Positions 25,099 through 34,522 of a stretch of DNA of 64,000 bases are shown here, in pieces. The stretch spans positions 48,048 through 112,047 of the forward strand of contig DASVQY010000006.1 in assembly GCA_036388895.1 (NCBI GenBank), given 5' to 3'. The notes below the pieces were generated by a model, which saw only the letters and a program-made list of their open reading frames with translations, was not told where the DNA came from and made no database searches. Source of the DNA: SXVE01 sp036388895. Lineage in GTDB: Bacteria; Acidobacteriota; Blastocatellia; Pyrinomonadales; Pyrinomonadaceae. Made by a program: the position numbers and the translations under genes. The stretch's first letter is position 1. Each line of letters begins with the position of its first letter.

Positions 25099-26342
25099 CC
25101 CGCAAAGTTTTTTACTTTATTTGCTTTCTCCTTTGCCGTTTCTTTTGCTTTTTCACTTGCTTTTTCACTTGCTTTTTCGCCAAAAGCTCTGTCGAAAATT
25201 TTTGCCGTTTCTTCGACGAATTTAGGGTCCGCCAGCCATTCGAGCGAGTATTCGCGCGCCGCCGCCGACATTCGTTTATATTCCGTTTCGTTCATTTCAA
25301 CACATTTCTTTATCAGCTCGTTCCAAGCGGAAAGATTTTCTAAAGAAATGCTCCAACCAGCGCTTTTATCTTGAACGTCGCTCCACATCGTTCCGTCGCT
25401 CAAAAGCAGCGGGCAGCCCGCCGCCAGAGCTTCGATGCAGACGTAACCGAAATTTTCGTTCAGCGTCGGCAAAACAAAAAAATGTTTCTCGCAAATTTTT
25501 TTCAGCGCTTCGCCGTACGGGTACGCTCCGGTAAAGATGACCGAAATATTTTTCGGAAGTTTTTCAGCTATTGAACGACACTCGCGCACGTAATCGGAAT
25601 CTTCCGGCGGTCCGATTACCGAAAACTCGATTTTTCCTGATTTTATCTCGCTCAAACGTTCTAAAAAAAAATGTATGTTCTTTTTCCTGACCAGTCTCGA
25701 TAAAAAAACAAATTTTACAGAACCCTCTTCTTTAAAAGGCTTCCATTCCGGTTTAAATTCGGGAAGAATCGTTTTCGGGGTTAAATCCGGCGCAATCCAA
25801 ATTTCTTCATTTTCACCGATAACTTCTTTTATTTCATCTTTTTCAGCTTCGTTAGACGCTTTCCAGATCACATTTCGATACAGATTTACAGATTTCGCGT
25901 ATTGCAGAAATATTCTTTTCTTGAAAGGCTTGATCGCCAATCCGGCGGGCGTGAATTCTCCGCACGGGGCGATAATCAAAGGTATATGTTCCAATTTTCT
26001 ACTGCGCCGCGCCATAAGGAACTTTATTACGGGAGTGGCGAAAACGCTGTTCAGAAAAAAAGCTTCGGGATTGACTTCATCAATCAGTTTTGTAAAAAAT
26101 CCACGGGTTAAGTTTTTCGGCGAAAAATAAAAAACTTTTGCGTTTCCCGTCTGATTCCATTCGTCGGTTTTCACGTTCGTGTACGGTTTTTTGTCGCCCT
26201 TGCTGTCGTAATTTCTCGTCACAATGAAAAAATCGTATTTGTGGCAAAATCTGTCCACGAGATTGACGATAGTCCACATCCCGCCGCCGCTTTTATAGCT
26301 CGGAAGATAAAAATCGCAAAAAATCATCACTCTTTTTTTCAT
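25095..26342 (-). CDS. glycosyltransferase family 4
   Basis: A 415-residue GT-B transferase from the ATG at 26342 (KKRVMIFCDFYLPSYKSGG beginning). The donor-sugar domain has the pattern FVFLSRLVRKKNIHF, VIGPPEDSDYV and the E-x7-E motif in TLNENFGYVCIEALAAGCPLLLSD. An upstream start at 26378 adds an unlikely leader. The last 25 residues are a Lys/Glu/Ala repeat (EKAS, EKAS, EKAK, ETAK, EKAN). The next glycosyltransferase overlaps its stop, so they are coupled. Substrate unknown. Confidence 0.85.
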   Translation of the reverse strand: MKKRVMIFCDFYLPSYKSGGGMWTIVNLVDRFCHKYDFFIVTRNYDSKGDKKPYTNVKTDEWNQTGNAKVFYFSPKNLTRGFFTKLIDEVNPEAFFLNSVFATPVIKFLMARRSRKLEHIPLIIAPCGEFTPAGLAIKPFKKRIFLQYAKSVNLYRNVIWKASNEAEKDEIKEVIGENEEIWIAPDLTPKTILPEFKPEWKPFKEEGSVKFVFLSRLVRKKNIHFFLERLSEIKSGKIEFSVIGPPEDSDYVRECRSIAEKLPKNISVIFTGAYPYGEALKKICEKHFFVLPTLNENFGYVCIEALAAGCPLLLSDGTMWSDVQDKSAGWSISLENLSAWNELIKKCVEMNETEYKRMSAAAREYSLEWLADPKFVEETAKIFDRAFGEKASEKASEKAKETAKEKANKVKNFAG

Positions 26343-26442
26343 AATTTGCCGGAAATAAAAAAAGCGGCAGGCTCTCAAAACTTAATCTGAAGCTGTAAGA
26401 ATTTTATTTCCTTTAATAAAATCTTTGTCGGATTAAAAGTTT

Positions 26443-27750
26443 TCAGCGCATTACTTTGAGGCGATACAAAAATTGATTCCAGGCTCCGGGAAGACGTTCC
26501 CTGAAAAATTTCAAATTGCTCGGCGACAGTAAAAATTTGGGGCGAAGATATAACTCCGCGTTGTTAAGCGAAAAAATTATCCGGTGATTGCGCCAGTTCG
26601 GAAAGTTTTTTATCAAAGTATAACGAGCCGAAACGCCGAGCGTCTGAATGCCGTACGGGTAAGAAAAGCCGAAATGCAGCGGCTGTGATTTTATAATCAA
26701 ATCAGGGTCGGCTTGTTTATCTTCTCGAAGCTCGCCGGTCGCCACCGAAAAGACAATCGTGCGGTCGAGATCGGGTATTCTGACCGAAACGGGCTTTAAT
26801 AAAAGCCGCAAAAGCGAAACCGGGTATTTTTCGTGAAGATGACCGACAAGTTTATTGAATGCGGCTTCAATTTCCTCAAACTCTACTATTTCGCTTTTGT
26901 CGTAATTTAAAGCTTCCATCGAGTCGTAAAATTTTCTAAACCGCACGAGCGCTTCGGTCGAATCATGCTCCCGTCCGGTGCGGTAAGTTTCGCCCGGATA
27001 TAAAACCGCCAGCTTTTGTTTTTTTTCGGCGAAAAAATCGGCGACATTCTGCGGCTTGTTGCTGTATTCGTTGATGTATCTGTTATCTTCGCTCGAAAAA
27101 TAGATGAAACTGGCGAAAGGTATTGTCACATCAGCCTGCAAATCCAAATGATTCGCCAGCATCTTTTCCAGAATATTCCGCGATTGTTTCGGCAGATGAT
27201 TTTCGTAGTCATGAAAACCGCTGTAACCGGCTATCGAAAATTGGTTTAAAACAACGTCAACTTTTCCTAAATCGCTTAAAATCCGGCTGCAATCTCCGGC
27301 GTTGATTTCACAATCGTTCAAATTCAGGACAACTTCGCCGCCGTTCTCAACCGCAAGAGCCGAATCCATGGTTCCAGCCTGATAGCAATAAACTTTCGTT
27401 TTCTCGGTCAAACCGATTATTTCGCGGTGCGGCAGGGCGATTGCTTTCGGAAACCCGAGCCGTTTGAAAGCGTCGAACATTTTTTCAGAATTATTTCTCT
27501 GATACAAAATTGTTACGCGGCTTTTAAATTCCTGCGGCATCGCGCGCAGTGTCGGAACGTGAAAATGGTCAGGGTGCTCGTGAGAAATAAAAATGTAATC
27601 AATCTCGCCGTAAAGCGATTCGTCGAACGCCGGTTGCGGCGAAAGCGACCAAGAATCGTTGAACGCCTTTCCATTTAACCAGGGATCCGTCCAGATTGTA
27701 ACGTCTGATTTGATGATGACCGAAGCATGAGAAACTAAGCGGATTTCCAT
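26443..27750 (-). CDS. MBL-fold metal-dependent hydrolase/hydroxylase-like protein
   Basis: A 435-residue protein with a metallo-beta-lactamase core: EIRLVSHASVII, the DPWLNGKAFNDSW block and the metal motif HEHPDHFH (about residues 74-81). The layout with DPWL-x-G-x-AF before HxHxDH is also seen in CMP-Neu5Ac hydroxylase and related amino-sugar hydroxylases, but no Rieske domain is visible. The ATG at 27750 is chosen over a TTG 117 bp upstream. Because it lies in a polysaccharide locus, it may modify a sugar precursor. That function is inferred. Confidence 0.7.
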   Translation of the reverse strand: MEIRLVSHASVIIKSDVTIWTDPWLNGKAFNDSWSLSPQPAFDESLYGEIDYIFISHEHPDHFHVPTLRAMPQEFKSRVTILYQRNNSEKMFDAFKRLGFPKAIALPHREIIGLTEKTKVYCYQAGTMDSALAVENGGEVVLNLNDCEINAGDCSRILSDLGKVDVVLNQFSIAGYSGFHDYENHLPKQSRNILEKMLANHLDLQADVTIPFASFIYFSSEDNRYINEYSNKPQNVADFFAEKKQKLAVLYPGETYRTGREHDSTEALVRFRKFYDSMEALNYDKSEIVEFEEIEAAFNKLVGHLHEKYPVSLLRLLLKPVSVRIPDLDRTIVFSVATGELREDKQADPDLIIKSQPLHFGFSYPYGIQTLGVSARYTLIKNFPNWRNHRIIFSLNNAELYLRPKFLLSPSNLKFFRERLPGAWNQFLYRLKVMR

Positions 27751-28063
27751 AACAACCAATTCTATTGAAATTATTAACTTACATTTTATCCGCTGCGGAT
27801 TCAAATAACAATTCTCCGGCGCAGGTGTCGCACTGATTTTCCAATGCTTTTCGATTGAAAACAACAAAGAATTTGTACTCGACCGATGTTGCTTTTACAT
27901 TGCGCCTGTGATACTCATTTAACTTTCATAACGCAGCATTTTTCAGTTAAATAGTTAAATCAGTCATGTAATTTTTGATTCAAATATTTAACCGAAAACA
28001 GCATTTTAAGGTGTTCCATCGTTTCGCGACAGCCGAATTCTTCAACACCAAAAATATTCCTTG
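27751..28063. other. intergenic region (313 bp) between divergent genes
   Basis: No gene or strong hairpin is seen. It must hold the promoters of the MBL-fold gene (leftward) and the methyltransferase gene (rightward). AT-rich elements occur but no convincing -35/-10 pair could be assigned. Confidence 0.5.
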
Positions 28064-28765
28064 ATGATTAAGTATAAGTTAAGAACAAAATTTAAAGAGA
28101 TTTTGTCGAAAATCCCTTTGGATAACACACAAATCCGTTACTTGCTTTATCTCGCCAAATTTGAAAAATGGCGAAAAAGCCGAAAAGAAAGTTTTCCTTT
28201 TTTTCGCCACAGATACGAGCTTTACGATTATTTGAATGAAAAAGTAATCGGCAGCGAACCGGTTAATTATTTGGAGTTCGGCGTTTCGAAAGGCGATAGC
28301 TTGAAGCATTGGACCGATATAAATCAAAATCCGCAATCGAAATTCTGGGGATTTGACACCTTTACCGGCTTGCCCGAAAAGTGGGAAGTTTTCACGACTA
28401 CGATCGATAAAAACTCGTTTTCAATGAACGGCAAACCTCCTGATTTGCAGGATGAGCGAATCGCTTTCGTCAAAGGACTTTTTCAGGAAACGCTGCCGGA
28501 TTTTTTAAGGGATTTTGAACCTTCCGGTCGGATCGTTATTCATAATGACGCTGATTTATATTCTTCGACCCTTTTCACTCTGTGTCAGTGCAATGAAATC
28601 TTAAAACCGGGCACGATTGTCGTTTTTGATGAATTCAGCTCTGTTTTGCACGAGTTCCGGGCTTTGGAAGATTACTGCGCATCTTTTATGAAAGATTACG
28701 TCGTCGTCGGCGCGACGAAATCCGATTACGAATACTTCAGCCAAATCGCCATCGAAATGAAATAA
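28064..28765 (+). CDS. TylF/MycF-like class I O-methyltransferase
   Basis: A 233-residue SAM-dependent methyltransferase. Motifs: LEFGVSKGDSLKHW (SAM binding), FWGFDTFTGLPEKW, KGLFQETLPDFL and the metal-type aspartates in IHNDADLYSSTLFTL and VVFDEFSSV. This order is that of macrocin O-methyltransferases, which methylate sugar hydroxyls. In this locus it may methylate a repeat-unit sugar, which is an inference. The ATG at 28064 follows a TTG in the same frame. It is one of few plus-strand genes in the polysaccharide region and has no immediate partner. Confidence 0.82.
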   Translation: MIKYKLRTKFKEILSKIPLDNTQIRYLLYLAKFEKWRKSRKESFPFFRHRYELYDYLNEKVIGSEPVNYLEFGVSKGDSLKHWTDINQNPQSKFWGFDTFTGLPEKWEVFTTTIDKNSFSMNGKPPDLQDERIAFVKGLFQETLPDFLRDFEPSGRIVIHNDADLYSSTLFTLCQCNEILKPGTIVVFDEFSSVLHEFRALEDYCASFMKDYVVVGATKSDYEYFSQIAIEMK

Positions 28766-28883
28766 ATACCTTTCTGATTTTAATTTCATTTCGATCTTAA
28801 TTGGAAAACAAATTATTTCTCTTATTTAGAAAACAAATTATTTCTGAGCGGTACTTTTTGTTTGTTTCTTTAAATTTGTTTCA

Positions 28884-29981
28884 TTAAATATGTCTTCTTT
28901 GGCTATTATAACCGAGTATAATTTTAGCCGCCGTTTGCGAAACGTTTTCTCGCAGATATTCGCTCGGCGCAGTCCAATTCGACGGCTGGGAAATGGCGAG
29001 CTCGACCGCACGTAAAATCGCGTCCGTTTCCGCGCCGCTCAGAATATTGCTGCCGCATTCCAGGGTTTCGGGTCGCTCGGTCACGTCGCGCAGCGTGACG
29101 TTCGGCACTTTAAAAATGGCGCATTCTTCCTGAACCGTTCCGCTGTCGGTCAAAACGGCGAGCGCGTTTTTCTCTAATTTTACGAAATCAAAAAATCCTA
29201 AAGGTTTGAGAAGTTTTATTTTTTCGTTTTCCGCCCGAACCCCGAATTTGTTCATTTTTTCGGCGGTTCGCGGATGAACGCTGATGAGAATGTCTTTTTC
29301 GTATTTGTCGGCGATTTTCACGAAACCGTCGAAAATCTTTTTTAATCTTTCGGGTTCATCTACGTTTTCCGCGCGGTGCAGCGTTACGAGAAAATATTCA
29401 AAAGGAGAAACGGAAAAATCTTTCAAAGCGCCGCTTGCGTCAATCTTTTCCGCAAAGCTGTCGAGAACTTCTTTGATCGGATTTCCGGTAACGAAAATTC
29501 TTTCGCTTTCGATGCCTTCTTTTACCAGATTTTCTTTGCTTCGTTCGGTGTAAGGCATCAAAACCACACTCGAATGGTCAATGATCCGGCGATTAACTTC
29601 CTCCGGCACGCGGTTGTCATAACAGCGATTTCCCGCTTCCATATGAAAAACGGGAATGCCGCGCCGCGCGGCGACAATCGCCGAAAGAGCGCTGTTTGTA
29701 TCGCCCAAAATCAAGATTTTGTCGGGCTTTATTTTTTCTAAAATTTCATCGGTTTTTTCGATAATTCGCCCGATCTGCTCGCCGATTGAACTCGCTTTTA
29801 TGCCGAAATGAACGTCGGGCGTTCTTACCTGCAAATCTTTTATAAAAATATCGCTTAAACTTTCGTCGTAATTTTGTCCGGTGTGCACGGTCGTGTGTTC
29901 GCAGTGCTGGTCGAGAATCTTCATCACCAGACTCAAGCGGATAATCTCGGGGCGAGTCCCGAAAATAGTCATCAATTTCAT
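28884..29981 (-). CDS. wecB: UDP-GlcNAc 2-epimerase family (WecB-like, non-hydrolysing)
   Basis: A 365-residue GT-B-like epimerase with FGTRPEIIRLS at the N-terminus, HTGQNYDESLSDIF, LGDTNSALSAIVAARRGIPVFHMEAGNRC, VPEEVNRRIIDHSS and LTDSGTVQEE, all diagnostic. Classical WecB makes UDP-ManNAc, but relatives (WbjD/CapG/WbvD) act on 6-deoxy sugars. The 4,6-dehydratase is 17 bp upstream on the same strand and an RmlD-like reductase is next to it, so the 6-deoxy-L-sugar reading is favoured. Confidence 0.9.
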   Translation of the reverse strand: MKLMTIFGTRPEIIRLSLVMKILDQHCEHTTVHTGQNYDESLSDIFIKDLQVRTPDVHFGIKASSIGEQIGRIIEKTDEILEKIKPDKILILGDTNSALSAIVAARRGIPVFHMEAGNRCYDNRVPEEVNRRIIDHSSVVLMPYTERSKENLVKEGIESERIFVTGNPIKEVLDSFAEKIDASGALKDFSVSPFEYFLVTLHRAENVDEPERLKKIFDGFVKIADKYEKDILISVHPRTAEKMNKFGVRAENEKIKLLKPLGFFDFVKLEKNALAVLTDSGTVQEECAIFKVPNVTLRDVTERPETLECGSNILSGAETDAILRAVELAISQPSNWTAPSEYLRENVSQTAAKIILGYNSQRRHI

Positions 29982-29998
29982 ATTTTCAATTTTTGTTT

Positions 29999-31069
29999 TT
30001 ATCTTCCCGCCGTAATAAATTGCGCGATCTCTTCGTTCGCCGTCCCGAGCAATTTTTTCAGTTCGGCGACCGAAATATTATTGTCTTTTGAAGAATATTC
30101 GCCGGTTAAAGCCGGCACAAAATCTTTTTCTTCGCGAAGTTCAGGCAACACCGGCAAAATCACGTAATAATCTCCGCGTTTGAGGGTTCGGAAACATTCT
30201 TCTTCGGAAACCATTATTTCGTGCACTTTCTCGCCCGGTCTGATGCCCGTGTAAACAATCGGCAAATTCTTTTCGCCCATCAAAGCCTTTGCCAAATCCG
30301 TTATTTTTGCTGCCGGAACTAACGGAATAAAAGTTTCACCCGGTTTGCCCATTGAAACGGCGGCGAAAACTGTATCTACGGCTCTGTCCAGACTCAACAG
30401 AAATCTCGTCATTTCTTCGAGCGTTATAGTTATGGTTTGATTTTTCCTGATTTGCTCGACGAAAAGCGGAACTATCGAGCCGCGCGAAGCGATCACGTTT
30501 CCGTATCTGACGCAGGTAAAAATCGTGTTCGGACAATCTCGGTTAGCTTCGAGCAGGACGCGCTCTTGCAGCGCCTTTGTCATTCCCATCACATTAATCG
30601 GCTTACAGGCTTTGTCGGTCGAAATTCCAATCACTTTTTCGACCGAAAGATTGTTTTCGCGTACAGCGCGGGCGATATTTTCAGCTCCGCAGATGTTCGT
30701 TAAAACCGCTTCGTACGGAAAATACTCGCACGAAGGAACCTGTTTCAACGCAGCGGCGTGAAAAACTATTTCGACTTCGCGCATTGCCGCCAATAGCGAT
30801 GAGTAATCGCGCACGTCGCCGATGCGAAAATTTAAAGTGTCCTGAGAATTTTTATATATAACGTCGTCGGTCGCGTTTTTGACGTGTAGGTATTCCAGCC
30901 GCATATAGTGCTGTTTAGCTTCGTCGCGCGAGAAAACGGTAATCTTCGCCGGTCTTCCCATTTCTCCCGTAAGAATTCTTTTAACCAGCGTCTGTCCGAG
31001 CGAACCTGTTCCGCCGGTTACTAAAATTCTCTTTCCATCCAGAGGTTTTGTTTCAATTTCTTTTTCCAC
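29999..31069 (-). CDS. UDP-GlcNAc 4,6-dehydratase/5-epimerase (CapE/WbjB/FnlA-like)
   Basis: A 356-residue extended SDR with the Rossmann motif TGGTGSLGQTLVKRIL, the residue block HAAALKQVPSCEYFPYEAVLTNICGAENI and STDKACKPINVMGMTKALQE, which is the pattern of polysaccharide CapD/FlaA1/WbjB enzymes. It would convert UDP-GlcNAc to a 4-keto-6-deoxy-L-hexose. The start is a GTG at 31069. The frame upstream ends in a TAA inside a purine-rich tract, so no earlier start is possible. It is followed by wecB and preceded by the RmlD-like gene. Confidence 0.9.
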   Translation of the reverse strand: MEKEIETKPLDGKRILVTGGTGSLGQTLVKRILTGEMGRPAKITVFSRDEAKQHYMRLEYLHVKNATDDVIYKNSQDTLNFRIGDVRDYSSLLAAMREVEIVFHAAALKQVPSCEYFPYEAVLTNICGAENIARAVRENNLSVEKVIGISTDKACKPINVMGMTKALQERVLLEANRDCPNTIFTCVRYGNVIASRGSIVPLFVEQIRKNQTITITLEEMTRFLLSLDRAVDTVFAAVSMGKPGETFIPLVPAAKITDLAKALMGEKNLPIVYTGIRPGEKVHEIMVSEEECFRTLKRGDYYVILPVLPELREEKDFVPALTGEYSSKDNNISVAELKKLLGTANEEIAQFITAGR

Positions 31070-31161
31070 TTTTTTCTTTACTTCTTTTTTTACTTCTTTT
31101 TCTTATTTCTTTTTCTTACTTTTTTAGCTTATTTCTTTTTCTTACTTCTTTGTTTCTTCTT
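31070..31161. repeat. purine/pyrimidine-asymmetric simple tract between two genes
   Basis: On the minus strand this 90-bp spacer is nearly all A and G, in repeats of GAAGTAAGAAAAA and AAATAAG. It separates the RmlD-like gene from the dehydratase and looks like slippage-prone simple sequence. An open frame on the plus strand (31048-31263) is a Phe/Leu/Ser artefact of it. Confidence 0.7.
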
Positions 31162-32040
31162 TTACACTTTCCAATCATCGTAAGGTGTCGGATCATTCGC
31201 CATCATTTCTATCATTTTTTCCCAATCCGGGGGGGCGTATCCGGTTGTCGATCTGAATTTTGACGAATTCAAACTTCTGTCAATGACGAATTCGGTCTCC
31301 GGTTCGATTTTAATTCCGCTTTTGAACTTTTCATTTATCAGCTTTAAAAGTTCGTATTTATTTATCGGATCGCTCGAAATGTGATATAGTCCCTGCAATT
31401 TTGGATAATCTGAAATTACCGCTGCAATTATTTCCGCGAACACTATTGTTGGAAAACCTGTATAAATCGCGTTTACGAAGCCTTTGACTTTTTTCCCTCG
31501 ATTGCTCAGAAACCATTCGACTAAACTGTGATTTCCGGTTAATTCTCTCCCGATTATAGATGTCCTCAAAGTCAAACAATTACCCGCTATTACTTCGCCC
31601 AAATTTTTGCTTTTTCCGTATAAGTCGGTCGCATCAGAAATGTCCGTCTCATAGTAGTTTCCCTTTTCGCCGCGAAACACGCAATCCGTACTGATCGTTA
31701 TCAAACGAAAATTGTACTCATTCGTCAATTCTGATAATTTATGCGGTAAAATTGAATTAATCGTTAACGTTTCAATAACGTTTTTCGCTGCGGGAATTTG
31801 TTTGATTATCCCGATTGCGTTGATAACAACGTCCGGCTTATTATTTTTTATTACACTTCTCAATTGTTGCTCGTTTTCAGCATCTATTCGTTCAAAAACC
31901 TTTCCTTTATCAAAAAGCCTGAATTTTTCATACTTTTCAAAATCGCCTCGTAAGGTCGCGCTTACATCGAAGCTACCGGATAGAGCCTGAACCAGCTTGT
32001 GTCCAAGCATTCCACCGCCGCCTAAAATTAATACTTTCAT
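31162..32040 (-). CDS. RmlD-like NAD(P)-dependent sugar reductase
   Basis: A 292-residue short-chain reductase of the dTDP-4-dehydrorhamnose reductase family: LGGGGMLGHKLVQAL, INAIGII, STDCVFRGEKGNYYET, and the YGKSK active-site motif (about residue 135) with RTSIIGREL. The ATG at 32040 is chosen. In WbvR/WbjC-like systems such an enzyme reduces the 4-keto sugar from the dehydratase, here 90 bp downstream. With no RmlA, RmlB or RmlC nearby, dTDP-rhamnose is less likely. Sugar product inferred as UDP-L-RhaNAc or a relative. Confidence 0.85.
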   Translation of the reverse strand: MKVLILGGGGMLGHKLVQALSGSFDVSATLRGDFEKYEKFRLFDKGKVFERIDAENEQQLRSVIKNNKPDVVINAIGIIKQIPAAKNVIETLTINSILPHKLSELTNEYNFRLITISTDCVFRGEKGNYYETDISDATDLYGKSKNLGEVIAGNCLTLRTSIIGRELTGNHSLVEWFLSNRGKKVKGFVNAIYTGFPTIVFAEIIAAVISDYPKLQGLYHISSDPINKYELLKLINEKFKSGIKIEPETEFVIDRSLNSSKFRSTTGYAPPDWEKMIEMMANDPTPYDDWKV

Positions 32041-32464
32041 AAACAAATCTAATGTATTTTATAAAATGTCGGAACCTCGACCCTTAAAGCAGTAAATTAG
32101 CCTGTAATACTTGTATATTCAATATTTACACTTAAAACTTAAACAAAACAGTGAAAAGCTGTTATTTGTGTACAATGTGTTAATGTGTAACCTTAATTTT
32201 CACTTCAAGCAAAGCCTAACTTAATAGCGTTTACCTATTTTTCAGATTTATTAATTAGTCACGCGCACCTCGCAAACTTCTTTTTAATAAATTTATCTAT
32301 GAACTAATTAAACTTCTACTTTAAGTCTTTTCTTACTTGATTAAGCTGTTTATTTGCTTCTTTTATCAGCACGGATTGAATTATCTTTTTAGTATTTTCT
32401 AGAAGTAACCTTAATAATATTTAAAGTTCAACAACAGCTTATTTATCGTTCTTCAAAGTTTCAA
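32041..32464. other. intergenic region (424 bp), AT-rich
   Basis: No protein-coding frame, RNA gene or clear hairpin is seen. It probably contains the promoter for the RmlD-dehydratase-wecB group, which reads leftward from here. TTTATAAAATACATT near 32050-32065 could supply a -10 element. Confidence 0.4.
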
Positions 32465-33469
32465 TTAAGTACTTTCATATTGTTTGAGCACATCTTTATA
32501 AAATTTTTCGTATTTTTCCGAAATGGACTTCGCATTAAACCTCGAAGCGTTTTTTTCTCCATTTACTATTAAAGCGTTTCGGTATTTTTCGTCTTTAATT
32601 ATCTTTAAAATTCCCTGCCGGATACTGTCTGCGGAAAATGGATCGGCTAAATATGCGGCATTACCTGCGGTTTCCTTCAAAGGACTTAAATCGCTTGTAA
32701 TTACCGGCTTGCGCATTGCTTGAGCTTCGATTATCGGCAGACCGAATCCTTCGTAAGTCGAGCAAAAACTTACGATATCGGCATTTTCGTATTCCTTTCT
32801 TAATTGTTCGTCATTGAGGTCTGAGGCATTCGCAAAATCAATCTGGTTTTGTTTTAGAACCGAAATCAAATCGTTGTTTAATCTTCCGATTATTTTTAGC
32901 TTGCATTTGATTCCTCTCAAGGCTCGCGCCAAATTCGGTATATTTTTATTCGGCATAGTTCCGATTTGAAGAATTGTTGGGTTTTCAAAATCAAATTCTT
33001 TTATATTTTCAATAAAGATGTGTCTCAAAAGCGGCAATTCGAGCGTTGTAATTTTCTTCTCATCGCAACCTGAAAATTCTATTATTTCCCTTTTTGTATG
33101 TTCTGATATAGCTGTGATGTGTTTCAATCTTTTAAGCGGTAAATCCAGATATAATTTTTTTAGTACAAAACGCCGGAAACTTTTCGGCGCGTGCAAAAAT
33201 CTCAAATCCATTATGGATAAAATCGTATTGCGCGACGAAAAAAGCAGAGCTATGTAATGTATATGCCCTGTAATGTGATAAATTCGGGCTTTTTTCGGTT
33301 TAAAGAAAAAAAGATTCTTTAAAGTATCTGTAAAATGATTTCCATACGGAACTTGTTGAAACTCCGCTTTGAATTCATCTGACAGCCCAGCCGCTATTTC
33401 TCTAAAGGCTTTTTCAATGCTGACGTATTCATTGAATTTTCTTTCAATGAACAAAATTTTAATACTCAT
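32465..33469 (-). CDS. glycosyltransferase family 4
   Basis: A 334-residue GT-B transferase. N-terminal segment ILFIERKFNEYVSIEKAF, then ITAISEHTKREIIEF, and donor-site motifs ILQIGTMPNKNIPNLARAL, KIIGRLNND and the E-x7-E motif STYEGFGLPIIEAQAMRKPVITSDLSPLKE. It lies 19 bp after the heptose kinase gene. The donor sugar is not predictable from sequence. Confidence 0.88.
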   Translation of the reverse strand: MSIKILFIERKFNEYVSIEKAFREIAAGLSDEFKAEFQQVPYGNHFTDTLKNLFFFKPKKARIYHITGHIHYIALLFSSRNTILSIMDLRFLHAPKSFRRFVLKKLYLDLPLKRLKHITAISEHTKREIIEFSGCDEKKITTLELPLLRHIFIENIKEFDFENPTILQIGTMPNKNIPNLARALRGIKCKLKIIGRLNNDLISVLKQNQIDFANASDLNDEQLRKEYENADIVSFCSTYEGFGLPIIEAQAMRKPVITSDLSPLKETAGNAAYLADPFSADSIRQGILKIIKDEKYRNALIVNGEKNASRFNAKSISEKYEKFYKDVLKQYEST

Positions 33470-33488
33470 ATTGCAAAGAGTTTGAAAC

Positions 33489-34463
33489 TCAACGGTTGTT
33501 ATTAATCTCGTTTTCCAGCAAGGTTTGCGTCACCGCTGTGGTTCCTACTTTCTCAACGACCAGACCGGCGGCGAAGTTAGCTATCTCGGCAGCTTCGATT
33601 AAATCGAACCCGCTCGACAATGCGACAGCCATCGTCGCGATAACTGTATCGCCGGCTCCGGTAACATCATAAACTCTTCTCGCAATCGCTTTTAACCGAA
33701 CAGTTTCTCCGCCTTTCTTCAGAAGTGTCATTCCGCGTTCGCCTTGAGTTATTAACAACGATTCTAAATTCAATCCGTCCAAAATATTTCTCTCGGCTTG
33801 TTTTATTAAATTTTCATCGTTCTCATATAAACCGCAAGCCTCGGCAACTTCTCGCTGATTCGGCGTCAGAAGCGTCGAGTTTTTATACTTAACGTAATCT
33901 TTTCCTTTCGGATCAACCAAAATAATTTTATTTTCTGCTTTTGCCTTGCTTATCAGACGCGACAACAAACTTTCGGTCAGAAAACCTTTCGCGTAATCGG
34001 AGATTATTAATGCGTTTGCATCGGCGAAAATAGTTTTCAATTCCTCAAAAACTTGTTCTGCTTCATTTTCCGATAAATTTGAATTTGTTTCCTGATCAAT
34101 TCTGACGACTTGTTGATTATGAGCGATAATGCGCGTTTTGATTGTAGTTTTTCTATTTTTTATCGGGAAAAGACGAAAATTTGTAATATTCGCTTTTTCA
34201 AGAACATCCGGCAAAATTTCAGCTTCTTCGTCTTCGCCGGTAATTCCGACAAGATAAGGTTGCGCTCCGAGTCCAGCGACATTCGCCGCAACGTTTGCCG
34301 CTCCGCCTGCCACAAGACTAGTTTTTTCCAGTGAGACGACAGGAACCGGAGCCTCTGGCGAAATTCTGTTTACGTTTCCCCACCAATAACGGTCGAGCAT
34401 TACGTCGCCGACGATTAAAATTTTTGCTTCAGCGAATTTTTTAATTGTTTCCGAATTTATCAA
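33489..34463 (-). CDS. D-glycero-beta-D-manno-heptose-7-phosphate kinase (RfaE1/HldE-kinase-like)
   Basis: A 324-residue PfkB-type kinase with VGDVMLDRYWWGNVNRISPEAPVPVV, the typical start of HldE kinase domains, an AAANVAANVAGLGAQ substrate region and the ATP/catalytic motif GAGDTVIATMAVAL with D in the GAGD signature. It phosphorylates heptose-7-phosphate at C1 in the ADP-L-glycero-D-manno-heptose route. In E. coli this domain is fused to the adenylyltransferase. Here the adenylyltransferase is in the upstream gene fused to GmhA. The start appears to be a TTG at 34463, with no ATG in the N-terminal region. Confidence 0.9.
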   Translation of the reverse strand: MINSETIKKFAEAKILIVGDVMLDRYWWGNVNRISPEAPVPVVSLEKTSLVAGGAANVAANVAGLGAQPYLVGITGEDEEAEILPDVLEKANITNFRLFPIKNRKTTIKTRIIAHNQQVVRIDQETNSNLSENEAEQVFEELKTIFADANALIISDYAKGFLTESLLSRLISKAKAENKIILVDPKGKDYVKYKNSTLLTPNQREVAEACGLYENDENLIKQAERNILDGLNLESLLITQGERGMTLLKKGGETVRLKAIARRVYDVTGAGDTVIATMAVALSSGFDLIEAAEIANFAAGLVVEKVGTTAVTQTLLENEINNNR

Positions 34464-34522
34464 GAATTTTCTAAAATATGTTTTATTTCTTTAATAACCC
34501 GTTTGTTTTTATTCTACGGTCA

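Noticed and set aside
25095..25105. Frameshift between the two glycosyltransferases
   Set aside because: Both proteins are full length with complete motifs; the few shared bases are a normal stop-start overlap.
31048..31263. Plus-strand open frame rich in Phe, Leu and Ser
   Set aside because: It reads the pyrimidine-rich spacer and the ends of two real genes backwards; no ribosome binding site or family match.
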